Of a stretch of 64,000 nt of DNA, positions 53,896 to 64,000 are shown piece after piece (the first letter of the stretch is position 1; each line of letters starts with the position of its first letter). Source of the DNA: Carettochelys insculpta (Eukaryota > Chordata > Testudines > Carettochelyidae); assembly GCF_033958435.1 (NCBI RefSeq), contig NC_134138.1, positions 78,044,298 through 78,108,297 on the forward strand, in the 5' to 3' direction. Both the position numbers and the translations under genes were made by a program. A model generated the notes under the pieces. It had not been told where the DNA came from, did not search any database, and saw only the letters and a list, made by a program, of their open reading frames with translations.

Positions 53896-55375
53896 TTTTA
53901 TGCCTGTCAGATAGCTTCTTGATTACCAGTGTAGAGTTATCACTTGATTTGTTATACTCCAGATCCTGTGTTGGTGTAAATCAGCATAATTTCTGTGGAG
54001 TCATTCTAATTTGCTTCAGCTGAAGTTCTGTCACAAAAAGTTTCAAACAATCCACGTGGGAAATACTTATTTCCAAGAATAAATTGCTCATTCCAAGAAC
54101 ACGAAGCATATATTTCTTGCCTTACAATAATGTTAGCTCTCTGTAATGACTTAAATTATTCCCATTCTGTTGGTTGAGCACAGTCATACTTCATCATCCT
54201 TGTTATATATTCCATGAGTTACTAGATTTAGACAAAGGTAATTATTGTCTAAGTTGTAAAATTAAATCTTCTTGATTATCTTTTCATTGAGTGGGATGAC
54301 AGCTTCCATTATTTTTCTGGGAGGTAAAAAAGAGAAGTCTCTTTATACAAATAGTTATTTCAGGGTGCTGTCTTCATCTTTAAATAATTTGACATTGACT
54401 CTTTAAGGTATTTACCATAGTAAAAGGAAGGAGAATCTAAATTTTGTTAAGCTAAATGGACTGATTTTAAAGAGCTGCAGTGAGTAAAACAGATAAGAAA
54501 ACTGATTGATTTACATCACATTAAAATTTTTGAGATTAAAAAAAATCCCAAACTTGGTCTGAAATAATTTCATTTCATTTTTGAACTTGATATATTACAA
54601 TTTGAAGTGAAAAAAAATTCCTGATCCAAAAAAATTTAAATCAGGATATTTTGAAAATATTCTTTCCCTTTTTTAATCAACATTTTGTTTAATCATTTTT
54701 GGTGGAATACATTTGGTTGAAAGAACATCTCTCACACTAGCTCCTAGATGTGCTTTACAATTTTTTTCCTATCCTCTGAATAAGATCCCAAGACATATGG
54801 ATAAATCTACATGCAGAGTGGTGAGAAACTGGTGGCTGCAGCACACGAAGGTACCAATTACATAGAGAAAGACAGGACAAAGTTCCTGCAGGATTCTCCA
54901 TCAGCTGCGGAGTTTCAACTTTAATAAATATGTTAGTAAGAGATGTCTCCTCCCATATTGTAGGCTTTCCACCACTGCTTGCTCCTTATCCCTTACTTAA
55001 TAAAATCCTTTGCAACCTCTTTAATTTTACATGCCACAGGTCCACTTTGGTTTAGGTTGAACCCATTTTTTCCTGGATAGGCTTCTTCTCTCCTCAAAGG
55101 CTCCCCAGTTCCCAAGAAACCTAATACCCTCCTCCCAACACCATTGTCTCAGCTACACAATGAGACCTGCACTTTTGCCTGTATAACTGACCTTGCATAT
55201 AGAAATGGAAGCATTTTCAGTGAATGCAGCCATGGGGGGTCCTGCACTTCCATTTCTTGCCTACTAGCCTAAATTTGGCCTGCAGGGACTGTTTCCTCTC
55301 TTTCCTTATATAACTGGTATCTACATGTGCTGCAAGCACCAGTTTCTCACCAGCTCTGCACACAGATTTATCTAT
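53896..55375. other. No gene recognised
   Basis: AT-rich; nothing identifiable. Confidence 0.5.
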
Positions 55376-55508
55376 GGCCGTGTCTACACTAGCCCAAATC
55401 TTTGAAATATCCTATGAGCTGAATATGTATTTCAGCTCCTCATTAGTAATCTTCAAAATGGCTATTTGCATGGCGATTTTGAAGATTTGGGCTAGTGTAG
55501 ACATAGCC
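55376..55508. mobile_element. Short deletion derivative of MITE family P1, TAT duplication
   Basis: 133 bp: GGCCGTGTCTACACTAGCC at the left and GGCTATGTCTACACTAGCC (inverted) at the right, TAT on both sides. Most of both arms is deleted. Confidence 0.85.
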
Positions 55509-55771
55509 TATATGGCTTGGGACATCTACAACCTTCTTACCCAACAGGGAATACCATGCAGCTCTCATCCCAGATTCAATTATCTATATTTTAATAATTA
55601 AATCCCCTTTACTAATAACTGAATCTTCCTTGTCAGTGGGGTTCCTGTCCCCAGGGAGGTATCCTCCATGAGGAGGGTGTACCCTCCATGAAGAGGAAGG
55701 AATGTCACAAGTATGGGATTGTTTCTCTCTGCTCCAGACTAACACTACTTTCCTGAGACACTACTTGCCTG

Positions 55772-56112
55772 AGACTTTCAAAAGAGGTATGCAAATGAGG
55801 AAAATAAAAATGCAAATGAGGTTCATACTTGCGTATTTGGCACCTCATTTGCATACTCTTATTTAGAAAGAGCTTCTTTTGAAAGAAGAAAACCAGTGTA
55901 GACACTCCTCTTTCGAAAGTAAACGCCATCTTTTAAAGAATCCTTCTTCCCTTTATTTAATGGGAAGAAGGATTCTTTCAAAAATGGTGTTTACTCTTGA
56001 AAGAGCAGTGTCTACACTGGTTTCTTCTTTCAAAAGAAGCTCTTTCGAAATTCCCTACATTCCCTACATAAATTCCCTCTTTTGAAACAGGAATGCAAGT
56101 GTAGCCACACCC
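55772..56112. mobile_element. Palindromic MITE, family P2, second copy
   Basis: Central CCCTTTATTTAATGGGAAG and flanking TTCTTTTGAAAGAAGAAAAC as in 53481-53892. The right end, inverted, is GGGTGTGGCTACACTTGC; the left terminus is lost. Confidence 0.75.
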
Positions 56113-56924
56113 ATAGAGAGTTTGGGGTACAGGAAAAACTGCAGATGTTGAGAGCAAACCCTGGGTTCAGCAGTTATTTTTGGTGTTAATCCTCTCCTCT
56201 GACAGCTCTGTATGTTCTATCAGCTGCTTGGTTAAGCAAGTGCCCAGTAGTAGCACATATTTCTCTAAACAATCAATCTTTCATAGGCATGTCTGCAACC
56301 CAACATTTCCCATAATTCTGAAACATCTGGTCTGGTAATCCCCATATTTCAGCTCATGGATGTGGTCAAAAATTGAAATCCCACATATGCTGGCCATGTC
56401 CCATGCTCCTATTTGCTACCAGATTCTCTGCCTTTGCAGCTGCTGTCAGTCAATAGTTTTATTTACCCCTTTTTTCTGTTGTTCCTGGTTTTTCTCTCTT
56501 GTTTTCATGCAATAACTGGCAGGATCTTCTTCTTCTTAGACCTTCCTCCTTCTCTGATCTATTGGCCACGTATCTCCAAGTAGCGAACATTTTAGGTTAA
56601 ATGTGGTAATCCAATTATAGTTTCTGCTATAGATTTTTTTTCACACTTAATCATTTTAGCAAGTTGTGCATTTTTCCCAGCAGTTATGGTATGCGTTCTA
56701 GCAATTTTGAGATGCTTGAGCAGATGCATATATTAAGTCCACAGTAGCAGCAACTGTCTCAGGAACATTGATCTGAGAAGGGCTTATCTTATTGAATCTT
56801 CTGATTTATCAGCATGCTTTAGAGTCATCTAAATTTTGGGTCACTAACAGGCAGAGAAAATGTTGCAATACTTTCTATAGGTTTTGTAGTATTTGAGGAT
56901 TAGCCCAGGAACATAGTAATAGAC
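56113..56924. other. No gene recognised
   Basis: AT-rich; nothing identifiable. Confidence 0.45.
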
Positions 56925-57545
56925 AGGTGGCTGTGTTAGTCTGTATTCTAACAAAACAAAAAAGCCATGTAGCACTTTAAAGACTAACAACATAGTGTGT
57001 TAGGTGATGAGCTTTCATGGGGCAGACCCACTTCTTCAGATCTGGAGATAGTGTTCTATGGGAAATGGCACAACAGTTTTATAACACAGAAATTAAAAAA
57101 GTACAAATTGAAATGAAAACTGGCAAATCAGATACATAGGACAGAAGGAGTGGGAGGGTGCGCAAAGGGTGGGGAGGTCAGGAGAGAATTAGTAACTAAG
57201 TGTCCTGCAAGAATTGCAGATGAATATCACAGGTGGGCAAGCTGTCTTGGTAATGCGTAATGCAGAGATAATAGTTACCTTATGCATTACCAAGACAGCT
57301 TCCCTACCTTTGATATTCATAGTGATCACCTGCAGGACACTTAACTACTAATTCTCTCCCCTCCTCCTCACCCATTCCCCACGCCTTACTGCCATATGTA
57401 TTTGATTTGTCAGTTTTCATTTTGTTTTTTTAATGGATCTTTGGGTTACAAAACCATCATACCATTTCCAGTATAGCGCTATCTCCAGATCTGAAGAAGT
57501 GGGTCTGCCCCACAAAAGCTCATCACCAAGCAACATAAAACTCTT
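56925..57545. mobile_element. Long foldback element of about 620 bp (family P3, long form)
   Basis: The outer arms match the short P3 MITEs: GATGAGCTTTCATGGGGCAG then ACCCACTTCTTCAGATCTGG at the left, and CCAGATCTGAAGAAGTGGGT then CTGCCCCACAAAAGCTCATC at the right. The inner arms carry AAGTGTCCTGCAAGAATTGC and TGCATTACCAAGACAGCTTC with their complements, centred near 57275. The short P3 copies could be internal deletions of this form. Confidence 0.75.
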
Positions 57546-58139
57546 ACTGAGAGGGAGGTTAGACTTTTTAAAAAGAAAGCGTACTGCACTACTGCCTTGG
57601 TATATCCTCCACAAAGGGCATTATTGACTACCATTTTGACACCAGCACCTACACATATCAAGAACATGCTTTGATAATTTCAGGTGAGTGGAAAATCTGA
57701 GTTAAAAGAGCTGCAGTATGTGACATCCTGTAGGTATTTGCAGGTGTCAGTATTGGGACAGATAGGGAATATTTTTTATACAAAAGAATTCTCTAATTAA
57801 AAAAAATCAATAATTTATTGACTAGAACTACTCAAATGCCAGAAAATTAAAAATAGATGCTAAGGAAAATAGACACAATTTGTTTAACAATATTTCTTAA
57901 CTTAATTAGAACAATGAGGTTTAAGTTTTAAAGAAGTGCAACAATTGAAAGGCAGACATAAAGAGATATATTAAGGTATTTTACAGTATAATGATGGAAA
58001 TACCCACAGGAGTTACTGAAAACAGACCTGATTCTATAGAATAAATCAAGATTGCATGAAATTAACATAGCAGAATTTAACTTTTGCTGATATATGAGGC
58101 CTTGTAGATTTGTTTCTCAACTGCGTAAAGGGTGACATG
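57546..58139. other. No gene recognised
   Basis: AT-rich; ends in ATG (58137-58139), repeated after the next MITE. Confidence 0.45.
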
Positions 58140-58576
58140 GGCTATGTCTACACTAACCCCAAACTTTGAAATGGCCATGCAAATGGCCATGTCGAAGTTT
58201 ACTAATGAAGTGCTGAAATACATATTCAGCGTCTCATTAGCATGTGGGTGGCTGCGGCACTTCGAAATTGGTGCGGCTTGCTGCCGCGCGGCTCATCCAG
58301 ATGGGGCTCCTTTTCAAAAGGACCCCACCTACTTCGAAGTCCCCTTATTCCTATGAGCAGATGGGAAAAAGGGGATTTGGAAGTAGGTGGGGTCCTTTAG
58401 AAAAGGAGCCCTGTCTGGACGAGCCACATGGTGGCGAGCCGCGTCAAACTTCGAAGTGCCACAGCCACCCACATGCTAATGAGGGGCTGAATATGTGTTT
58501 CAGCGCTTCATTAGTAAACTTTGAAATGGCCATTTGCATGGCAATTTTGAAGTTTGGGGCTAGTGTAGACACGGCC
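58140..58576. mobile_element. Palindromic MITE, family P1 (437 bp), ATG duplication
   Basis: Ends GGCTATGTCTACACTAACC and, inverted, GGCCGTGTCTACACTAGCC; flanks ATG on both sides (58137-58139, 58577-58579). Same internal order as 43107-43542. Confidence 0.88.
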
Positions 58577-58818
58577 ATGGAGTCTTGGTGTTTTCTAATA
58601 TAAATTGTTATTTGTTTTATGCCCATACACCAGGCCCAAATATCATGCCACTAATCATTTTCTCCTTCCAGAAATCTCAGCATAACACCTAAGTCTGCTT
58701 TCCAAACAGCCTAAATTTATTGCAGCTGGAGACAAAGGCAGACAACAGTATGTCCTGTTGCTTGCACAGCTTTGCTACACAGAAAAGTACTTAGTCGACC
58801 ACCAACAGTACATATTGT

Positions 58819-59239
58819 CTGGGTCTACACAAGCCCCTTCCTTTAGGAAGGGACATGTTAATGAGCTGGTTCAAAAGATGCTAATGAGGCGCTGCCATGA
58901 ATATGCAGCAGCTCATCAGCATAATGGCCGCTGCAGTGATTCACAAGTGCAGCTTTTCGAATCACACGCTGCCCATGGAGACGGGGACCTTCCGAAAGGA
59001 CCTCCCCAGTTTTCGAAAGCCCTTCTTCCTAACACCAGATAGGAAGAAGGGGCATTCAAAAACCGGGGGGTCCTTTCAGAAGGTCTCCATCTCCACGGGC
59101 GGCGTGTGATTCGAAAAGCCGCGCTTTTGAATCAACATGGCCACCATTATGCTAATGAGGCACTGCATACTCATGGAAGTGACTCATTAGCATATTTTGA
59201 AGCCACTCATTAACATGTCCCTTCCCTGTAGACACAGGG
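58819..59239. mobile_element. Palindromic MITE of another family (P4)
   Basis: About 420-bp foldback. Arms contain GGAAGGGACATGTTAATGAG, TTCGAATCACACGCTGCCCA and GAGACGGGGACCTTCCGAAA with their complements; the centre is near 59034 (CTTCTTCCTAACACCAGATA). Ends TCTGGGTCTACACAAG and, inverted, TCCCTGTGTCTACAGG. Confidence 0.75.
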
Positions 59240-61376
59240 ATTGTGTGTTCCTAAGTCTGAAGAATTTTTTATACTTGAAGCAAAAGTTCTTGATAGACCA
59301 TGTGTATCAATGGCACCTGATGGCTCCTTCCACCATAACACTAATATTTTCTGTTGAATAGGAAGGAAACAGTCTTCTTACTGTTCTGTTGTTAGATTGA
59401 ATTAATCTGGTTTGGAGCCAGATTAATTCAACCCAGTGTGTTCTCCTTATCAATGATAGCACTTTAGTCTATGGTTTTAGCCATCAGAAATTTAAAGTCC
59501 ATGCTTTGCTCTCATGCCAAAGGATACTGTCCACAAAATTCAAATGGTTGTCCCATGCCCTGTTCTAGATAATTCTAAAAGTTTGAAAGGAGTTTCATAT
59601 CTTTGGAATGGCCCTGGTCAGCTTCAGTTCTAAGGATTGCTCATCTCCTCCAGAAAATTAAACCTTGTTTGCTTATTTAAATTAAATTATTTGAAATATT
59701 TGCAATTAATTTGTAAATTAAGTACTTTTTAAATTAATAATACACACTATGGGACAGTACTATGGGTTAATGCAGTATAGGCCTCAGATAACCGAAATTT
59801 CTATTAGCTTTAATGCTGGTTTCATGCAAGAGTCAAAGCCATATGTTTTCCATCTTGTGCGTGTAACATACTCAAAATCCATTTCAGGTACAGTAAAAAG
59901 GAATTCAATCCAGCTGGGGCAACCAATCAGGAACTGTCAAACAGCTAAAATTGCTTTTACTTCACAGTGAGTTAAATTTAATATCATTGTCAATCTGTCT
60001 GTACTAGCAGGTAATTATCAGCCAGTTGAACAATTTACCTGCAGCTTTTGCTACCTATTTTTGTCCTTCAAATAATTATATTGTTATTGTCTAGAGTTTA
60101 ACAGATGATGGCAATAGTAAGTTAATTATAAGAACTATTACTATGTAGAGCTATTTTGATTAAACCTGGGTTTGAACTCTGCTAGTTTGCCTATATGAAT
60201 ACAGCATGACTTGATCTTTTTATTGAGAACTTTCATTACGGTCACATCCATTTCCTTTTAGTATTTCTTCAAACATGACCTTGTTGGTTATACTGTTTCA
60301 TAGCTACAAACACACTCAATGGTAAACTGTTAAAATGCAGTTTGCAATTATATCCTTTGGCTCCTCGTGTTCTAAAGATCTGTTTTTAAGCTGCCTCAGG
60401 TAAAAAAGCCTCAGGCAATGCAACAACCTGTTTGTATGTGAAACCCTTCCAACCTTTTCAAGGATAGAAGGTGATATTTAAAATGCAAAACTCTTCTAAA
60501 GTGAATATTTGCTTTACAGTATTGGTGTACTAGGAGATTTAGGGATGATACATCATTGGACTGTTTGAAATACAGTCACCTCAAATGATCTGGGAGATGA
60601 GATTTCAAATGACAATGAAGGGGTTCCAAGGGAACTGGAAGAACCACCTCTTGGAACTCCTAGCAGGCAACTACTTGGGGAATTAATTAGTATTTGCCTT
60701 GCAGTAGTAGAAAGGAGCCTCAGTCATTGAGATGTGCACTGTACAATGATGTAACCAATGTTCCCTGCCCCAAAGAGCTCAGGCTTACTTGACTTGTACC
60801 AGTAATCTAAAGCTGTATGGATAAAACAGACTTCCACCCAAAATCCTTACAAATATAAATAGCTTCAATCATTTAGGTTTAATGTGTATTAATATATGTG
60901 ATACAAACATATTGTACTTTAAGTATCATCACCTGCATGCACTTGCCAAATTCTGCTGTTGTGCTGGAGAAAATATGGGGGTCCTTCTTACTTCCATGGA
61001 GTCACTTAAGTGTATTACATCACTGAAAGCAGGTTGATTGTAGTTGTAAGTGGCCAGTTTAATCACTTTTTAAGGCAATGTTTCAGCTCCCAAAAGAAAA
61101 GCACATCAAGGGTTATCAGTGCCAACATAACTATCATAACTGAAGGTAAAAATATCGCTCTTGAACAAGTTCCCTGTTTCCCAAACATGTACAAGTTAAG
61201 ACAGGAGATTTACAATGCACATTTCTCTTCTCTATAGAAGAAAAAGGACTGTAAGCTATCTAAATTCCTACTTTCCACATGGGGCTACAACAGTGTAACC
61301 CAGCAATATTGTTAATCTATCCAACTACACACTCAGCCCAGCAGAAGAATCTGCCCTTTCTCAGGGACTCTCTTTA
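59240..61376. other. No gene recognised
   Basis: AT-rich sequence; short frames only. It ends at TTA/TTTA before E4. Confidence 0.5.
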
Positions 61377-61643
61377 GCTATGTCTACACGTGAAGCCTAC
61401 ATTGAAGTAGCCTATTTCGATGTGGAGACATCGAAATAGGCTATTTCGATTAATAACGTCTACATGTCCTCCAGGGCTGGCAAGGTCGATGTTCAACATC
61501 GACGTTGCGCAGCACCACATCGAAATAGGCGCAGCAAGGGAACGTCTACACACCAAAGTAGCACACATCGAAATAAGGGTGCCAGGCACAGCTGCAGACA
61601 GGGTCACAGGGCGGACTAGTGCTTCTGGGGCAACAGCTAGCCG

Positions 61644-61664
61644 CTCCCTTAAAGGGCCCCTCCC
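61644..61664 (+). promoter_or_regulatory. Promoter-like CCCTTAAAGGG box of E4
   Basis: CTCCCTTAAAGGGCCCCTC plus CC, 90 bp before the ATG at 61734. Confidence 0.5.
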
Positions 61665-61733
61665 AGACACACTCAGCCTGCACAGCACGCGGTTTGCAGA
61701 GCCATAGGCACGCACACCTCAGGCGACGCAGTC

Positions 61734-63161
61734 ATGGACCCCCAGCAGCAGCAGCAGCAGCCAAAGGTCCACCCAGCCGCCCCTGCAGGAGCAGTGCTCA
61801 CCCTGCCCTGTGCCATGCAGGAGGCAGCTGAGCACCTCCTTGCCACAGAGGAGGAGATGCCCGCAGGGGAGGAGGACGCAACCCCCAACCCTGCAGCACC
61901 CCCGACCCCCCCGCCGCCTCATACGCCGGCGGCTGTGGAGCTACCCCACAAGCACCAACTGGTGGGAGCGGCTGGTGCTTGGGGAGTGGGACGATGACCG
62001 CTGGCTCAGCAACTTTCGGATGAGCTGGCAGACATTTATGGAGCTATGCCAGTGGCTCACCCCTGCACTCAGGCACCAGGACACCGCCATGCGGCATGCC
62101 CTCAGTGTGAAGAAACGGGTCGGCATCACTGTCTGGAAGCTGGCCACTCCAGACAGCTACCGATCCATGGGACAGCAGTTTGGCGTCGGCAAGGCCACCG
62201 TCGGGGCTGTCCTCATGGAGGTAAGAGGACCCACGGGGGGAGTGGGTGGAAGGCAGCCCTGGCAGGGCAGGGGGGCCTGGGCAGGGCAGGGCAGGGGAGG
62301 GGAGGTGAAGGGAGGGGAAGGGAGGGCAGGGGGGCCCTGGCAGGGGACGGCCACATGCACCCTGCTCACCTCTCATTGGTGCTCTCCCATGTGCTTCCCC
62401 TGCAGGTCGTCTGCGTCATCAACGTCATGCTCCTCCACAGGCTCGTGAGTCTGGGGGACCCAGATGCCACCATCGGGGGCTTTGCCACCCTGGGCTTCCC
62501 CAATTGCTTCGGGGCTCTGGATGGGACTCACATCCCCATCCGCGCCCTGGAGCACAGTGGAGGACAGTACATCAACCGGAAGGGCTACCACTCAGTGGTC
62601 CTCCAGGCCTTGGTGGAGAGCCGGGGCCGTTTCCAGGACATTTATGTGGGCTGGCCTGGCAGCACCCATGACGCCTGGGTATTCCGGAACTCGGGCCTGT
62701 GCCGCCAGCTGGAGGCGGGGACCTACATCCCCCAGTGGGAGATCCCTGTGGGGGACACCACCATGCCCCTCTGCGTCATCGCAGATGCGGCATACCCGCT
62801 CCGCCCCTGGCTCATGCACCCGTACACAGGCCATCTGTCTGCCAGCCAGGAGCGCTTCAACCAGCGCCTGAACCACGGGCACCAGGTGGTGGAGCGCTCC
62901 TTTGGCCGCCTCAAAGGGTGCTGGAGATGTCTCCTGACCCGCCTGGATGTGGGCCCCACCAACATCCCCCAGATTGTGGGTGCGTGCAGTGCCCTACACA
63001 ATCTGGTGGAGAGCAATGGGGAGGCCTTCTTTCAGGGCTGGGCTGTGGAGGCCAGCAGGGTCGATGTGCAGCCACCTGCTGCCCCCAGTCGCCAGGTGGA
63101 CCCCAAAGGGACCCGGGTCCAGGAGGCCCTGCGGGCTTACTTCGATGAGGCCACGGGGTGA
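61734..63161 (+). CDS. HARBI1-like PIF/Harbinger DDE transposase, exon 1 frameshifted (E4)
   Basis: Exon 1 61734-62220 (donor GAG/GTAAGA), exon 2 62406-63161 (acceptor CCCCTGCAG). It starts MDP plus six glutamines. Relative to E2 there is one extra base in the C-rich tract at 61899-61915, so the ATG frame runs out at 61997, while the conserved region (WWERLVLGEWDDDRWLSNF, GITVWKLATPDSYRSMGQQF) is in another frame. The catalytic exon is open and complete: ALDGTHIPI, GSTHDAWVF, IADAAYPLRP (Asp kept) and VVERSFGRLKG. The intron is only 185 bp, with a short GGGCAG/GGGGAGGG tract. One indel from a full protein. Confidence 0.87.
62268..62345. repeat. Short GGGCAG/GGGGA tract in the E4 intron
   Basis: A rudimentary version of the minisatellite seen in the introns of E1 and E2, with few pentamers and GGGAGGGGAAGG variants. 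Confidence 0.75.
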
Positions 63162-63271
63162 ACGCTGCCAGGCCCGCCACTGCCCCCCCCCCATCCTCCA
63201 CAACACTCCCTGCCCCTACGCCCACAGCACGGAGCACCCAACAGCACACACATCCCCACTTTTCCTGGACA

Positions 63272-63277
63272 AATAAA
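63272..63277 (+). terminator. Polyadenylation signal AATAAA, E4 transposase
   Basis: AATAAA in GACAAATAAAAGC, 110 bp after the transposase stop. Confidence 0.6.
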
Positions 63278-63571
63278 AGCAGACACTTGTTTGTGAAATC
63301 AAACTTGTTTACTTGGAACTCTGTTCTAACTAATACTAACTATATACAGGAACTTCTAACTAACTTAATATTAAATATGTATGTATATATTAACAAAAAA
63401 AACCAGGGATAACAAGGAAGGGGAGAACTATTTACATGGCGGGGGGGAAGGATTAGACTGTGCAAACGGGGGTCACAAATAAATAAATACAAACTATATA
63501 CAAGCCTGGAAAACAAAACAGTGGGGGGAATATATACAAGGGGGCGGGGGCACATCCTGGGCCTCACGCCC

Positions 63572-64000
63572 CTATAGTCCAGCACTGGGGTTGGGCGGCC
63601 GGGATCCCCGCCTCGGCCGCAGCCCTGTCTGGGGCTGGTTGGGGGCCGGGCAGACCGGTAGATACGGCCGGCGAGTGTCAGCTGGCCCCAGGTATCCCTC
63701 GGCGGAACGGACCTTGGTGGCGGGTGGCGGGGCGACAGCGGACGGCGCAGCATGGGGGGCCAGGTAATCCACTATGCGGTTGAAGGTCTCCATGTAGGCT
63801 CCCCATGCCTCTTGGTGCCAGGCCAGTGCCCGCTCCTGCAGGTGGAGCCGGTGTTGCTCCACCCGCAGCCGCTGCTCCGCGACCTCCAGCTGCTGGCGGT
63901 GGAGGGCCAGCAGCTGGGGGTCCGTCGCTGGCGGCTGCTGCTGGGTCTGCCATCTTGCCCACCGTGGGGCCGATCGGTCCTCCGCCGAGGGGCTGGCCTG
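63572..64000 (-). CDS. Myb/SANT-like Harbinger partner, exon 2, cut by the window end (E4)
   Basis: Minus-strand frame open from the window edge to TAG at 63574-63572. It reads SAEDRSAPRWARW, TDPQLLALHRQQLEVAEQRL, a region with repeated heptad-like Leu/Arg/Gln (probable coiled coil), then WGAYMETFNRIVDYLAPHAA and a basic, proline-rich C terminus ending PNPSAGL. This matches exon 2 of E1 along its length, with a shorter alanine/proline stretch. The Myb domain exon should lie just beyond 64000, so whether this copy is intact cannot be told. Confidence 0.8.
   Translation of the reverse strand, partial: QASPSAEDRSAPRWARWQTQQQPPATDPQLLALHRQQLEVAEQRLRVEQHRLHLQERALAWHQEAWGAYMETFNRIVDYLAPHAAPSAVAPPPATKVRSAEGYLGPADTRRPYLPVCPAPNQPQTGLRPRRGSRPPNPSAGL

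Larger units (their letters stand above)
61377..64000 (+). mobile_element. PIF/Harbinger copy E4, cut by the window end
   Basis: Left end (A/G)GCTATGTCTACACGTGAA at 61376-61377, preceded by TTA; the first base may be lost. Same layout as E1/E2: subterminal CGAAATAGG palindromes, TTAAAG box at 61644-61664, transposase (61734-63161), spacer with CTATTTACATGGCGGGG and ATATATACAAGGGGG motifs, and a convergent Myb-like gene running off the window. Moderately diverged from E1/E2. Confidence 0.88.

Noticed and set aside
62046..63161. A single uninterrupted 371-codon frame for E4 crossing the intron
   Set aside because: The intron happens to be open in one frame; the conserved donor and acceptor and the other copies show it is spliced out.

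Overview
This window looks like intergenic chromosomal DNA from a reptile, most probably a turtle. The evidence is (i) CR1 LINE fragments, one ending in the ATGTTCTT-type 3' tail typical of reptile CR1; (ii) a tRNA-derived SINE with a CR1-like tail, of the kind described from turtles; and (iii) dense PIF/Harbinger DNA transposons and their MITEs. I recognise no host gene exon, rRNA gene or functional tRNA gene. Species and family names are from memory and unconfirmed.

The window is dominated by one transposon system. Copies (my labels) are E0 (300-2365, minus), E1 (5196-10396), E5 (12435-14050, minus), E6 (about 18640-19733, minus), E3 (20740-25196), E3b (25209-27832), E2 (31394-36598), E7 (41736-45983), E8 (50779-52520, Myb gene only) and E4 (61377 to the window end). 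The complete layout in E1 and E2 is: terminal inverted repeat, promoter-like CCCTTAAAGGG box, two-exon HARBI1-like DDE transposase on the plus strand, a short spacer rich in CTATNTACA-G-run motifs, a convergent two-exon Myb/SANT-like (trihelix) gene on the minus strand, a second TTAAAG box, and the other terminal repeat. By analogy with characterised Harbinger systems, the Myb-like protein binds the transposon and the DDE protein cuts it.

E1 and E2 are near-identical independent insertions (different 3-bp target duplications) with complementary damage. E1 has an open Myb gene and an intact DDE exon, but a 1-nt deletion in transposase exon 1. E2 has the only fully open transposase, but with Asp to Asn in a conserved motif and a nonsense codon in its Myb gene. 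E4 has a +1 insertion at the same C-rich site hit in E1. Both E1 and E2 carry a GGGCA minisatellite of about 0.6 kb as the transposase intron; it is small in E4 and absent in E3.

Around these lie palindromic and non-palindromic MITEs that mostly share the terminal motif GGC(T)RTGTCTACAC and often show 3-bp target duplications. An old antisense CR1 is split by E3 and E3b (20187-20739 and 27833-28760), and E3 is itself split inside its catalytic exon by a 0.7-kb internally deleted Harbinger copy (21767-22476). The rest is AT-rich sequence in which I see no genes.
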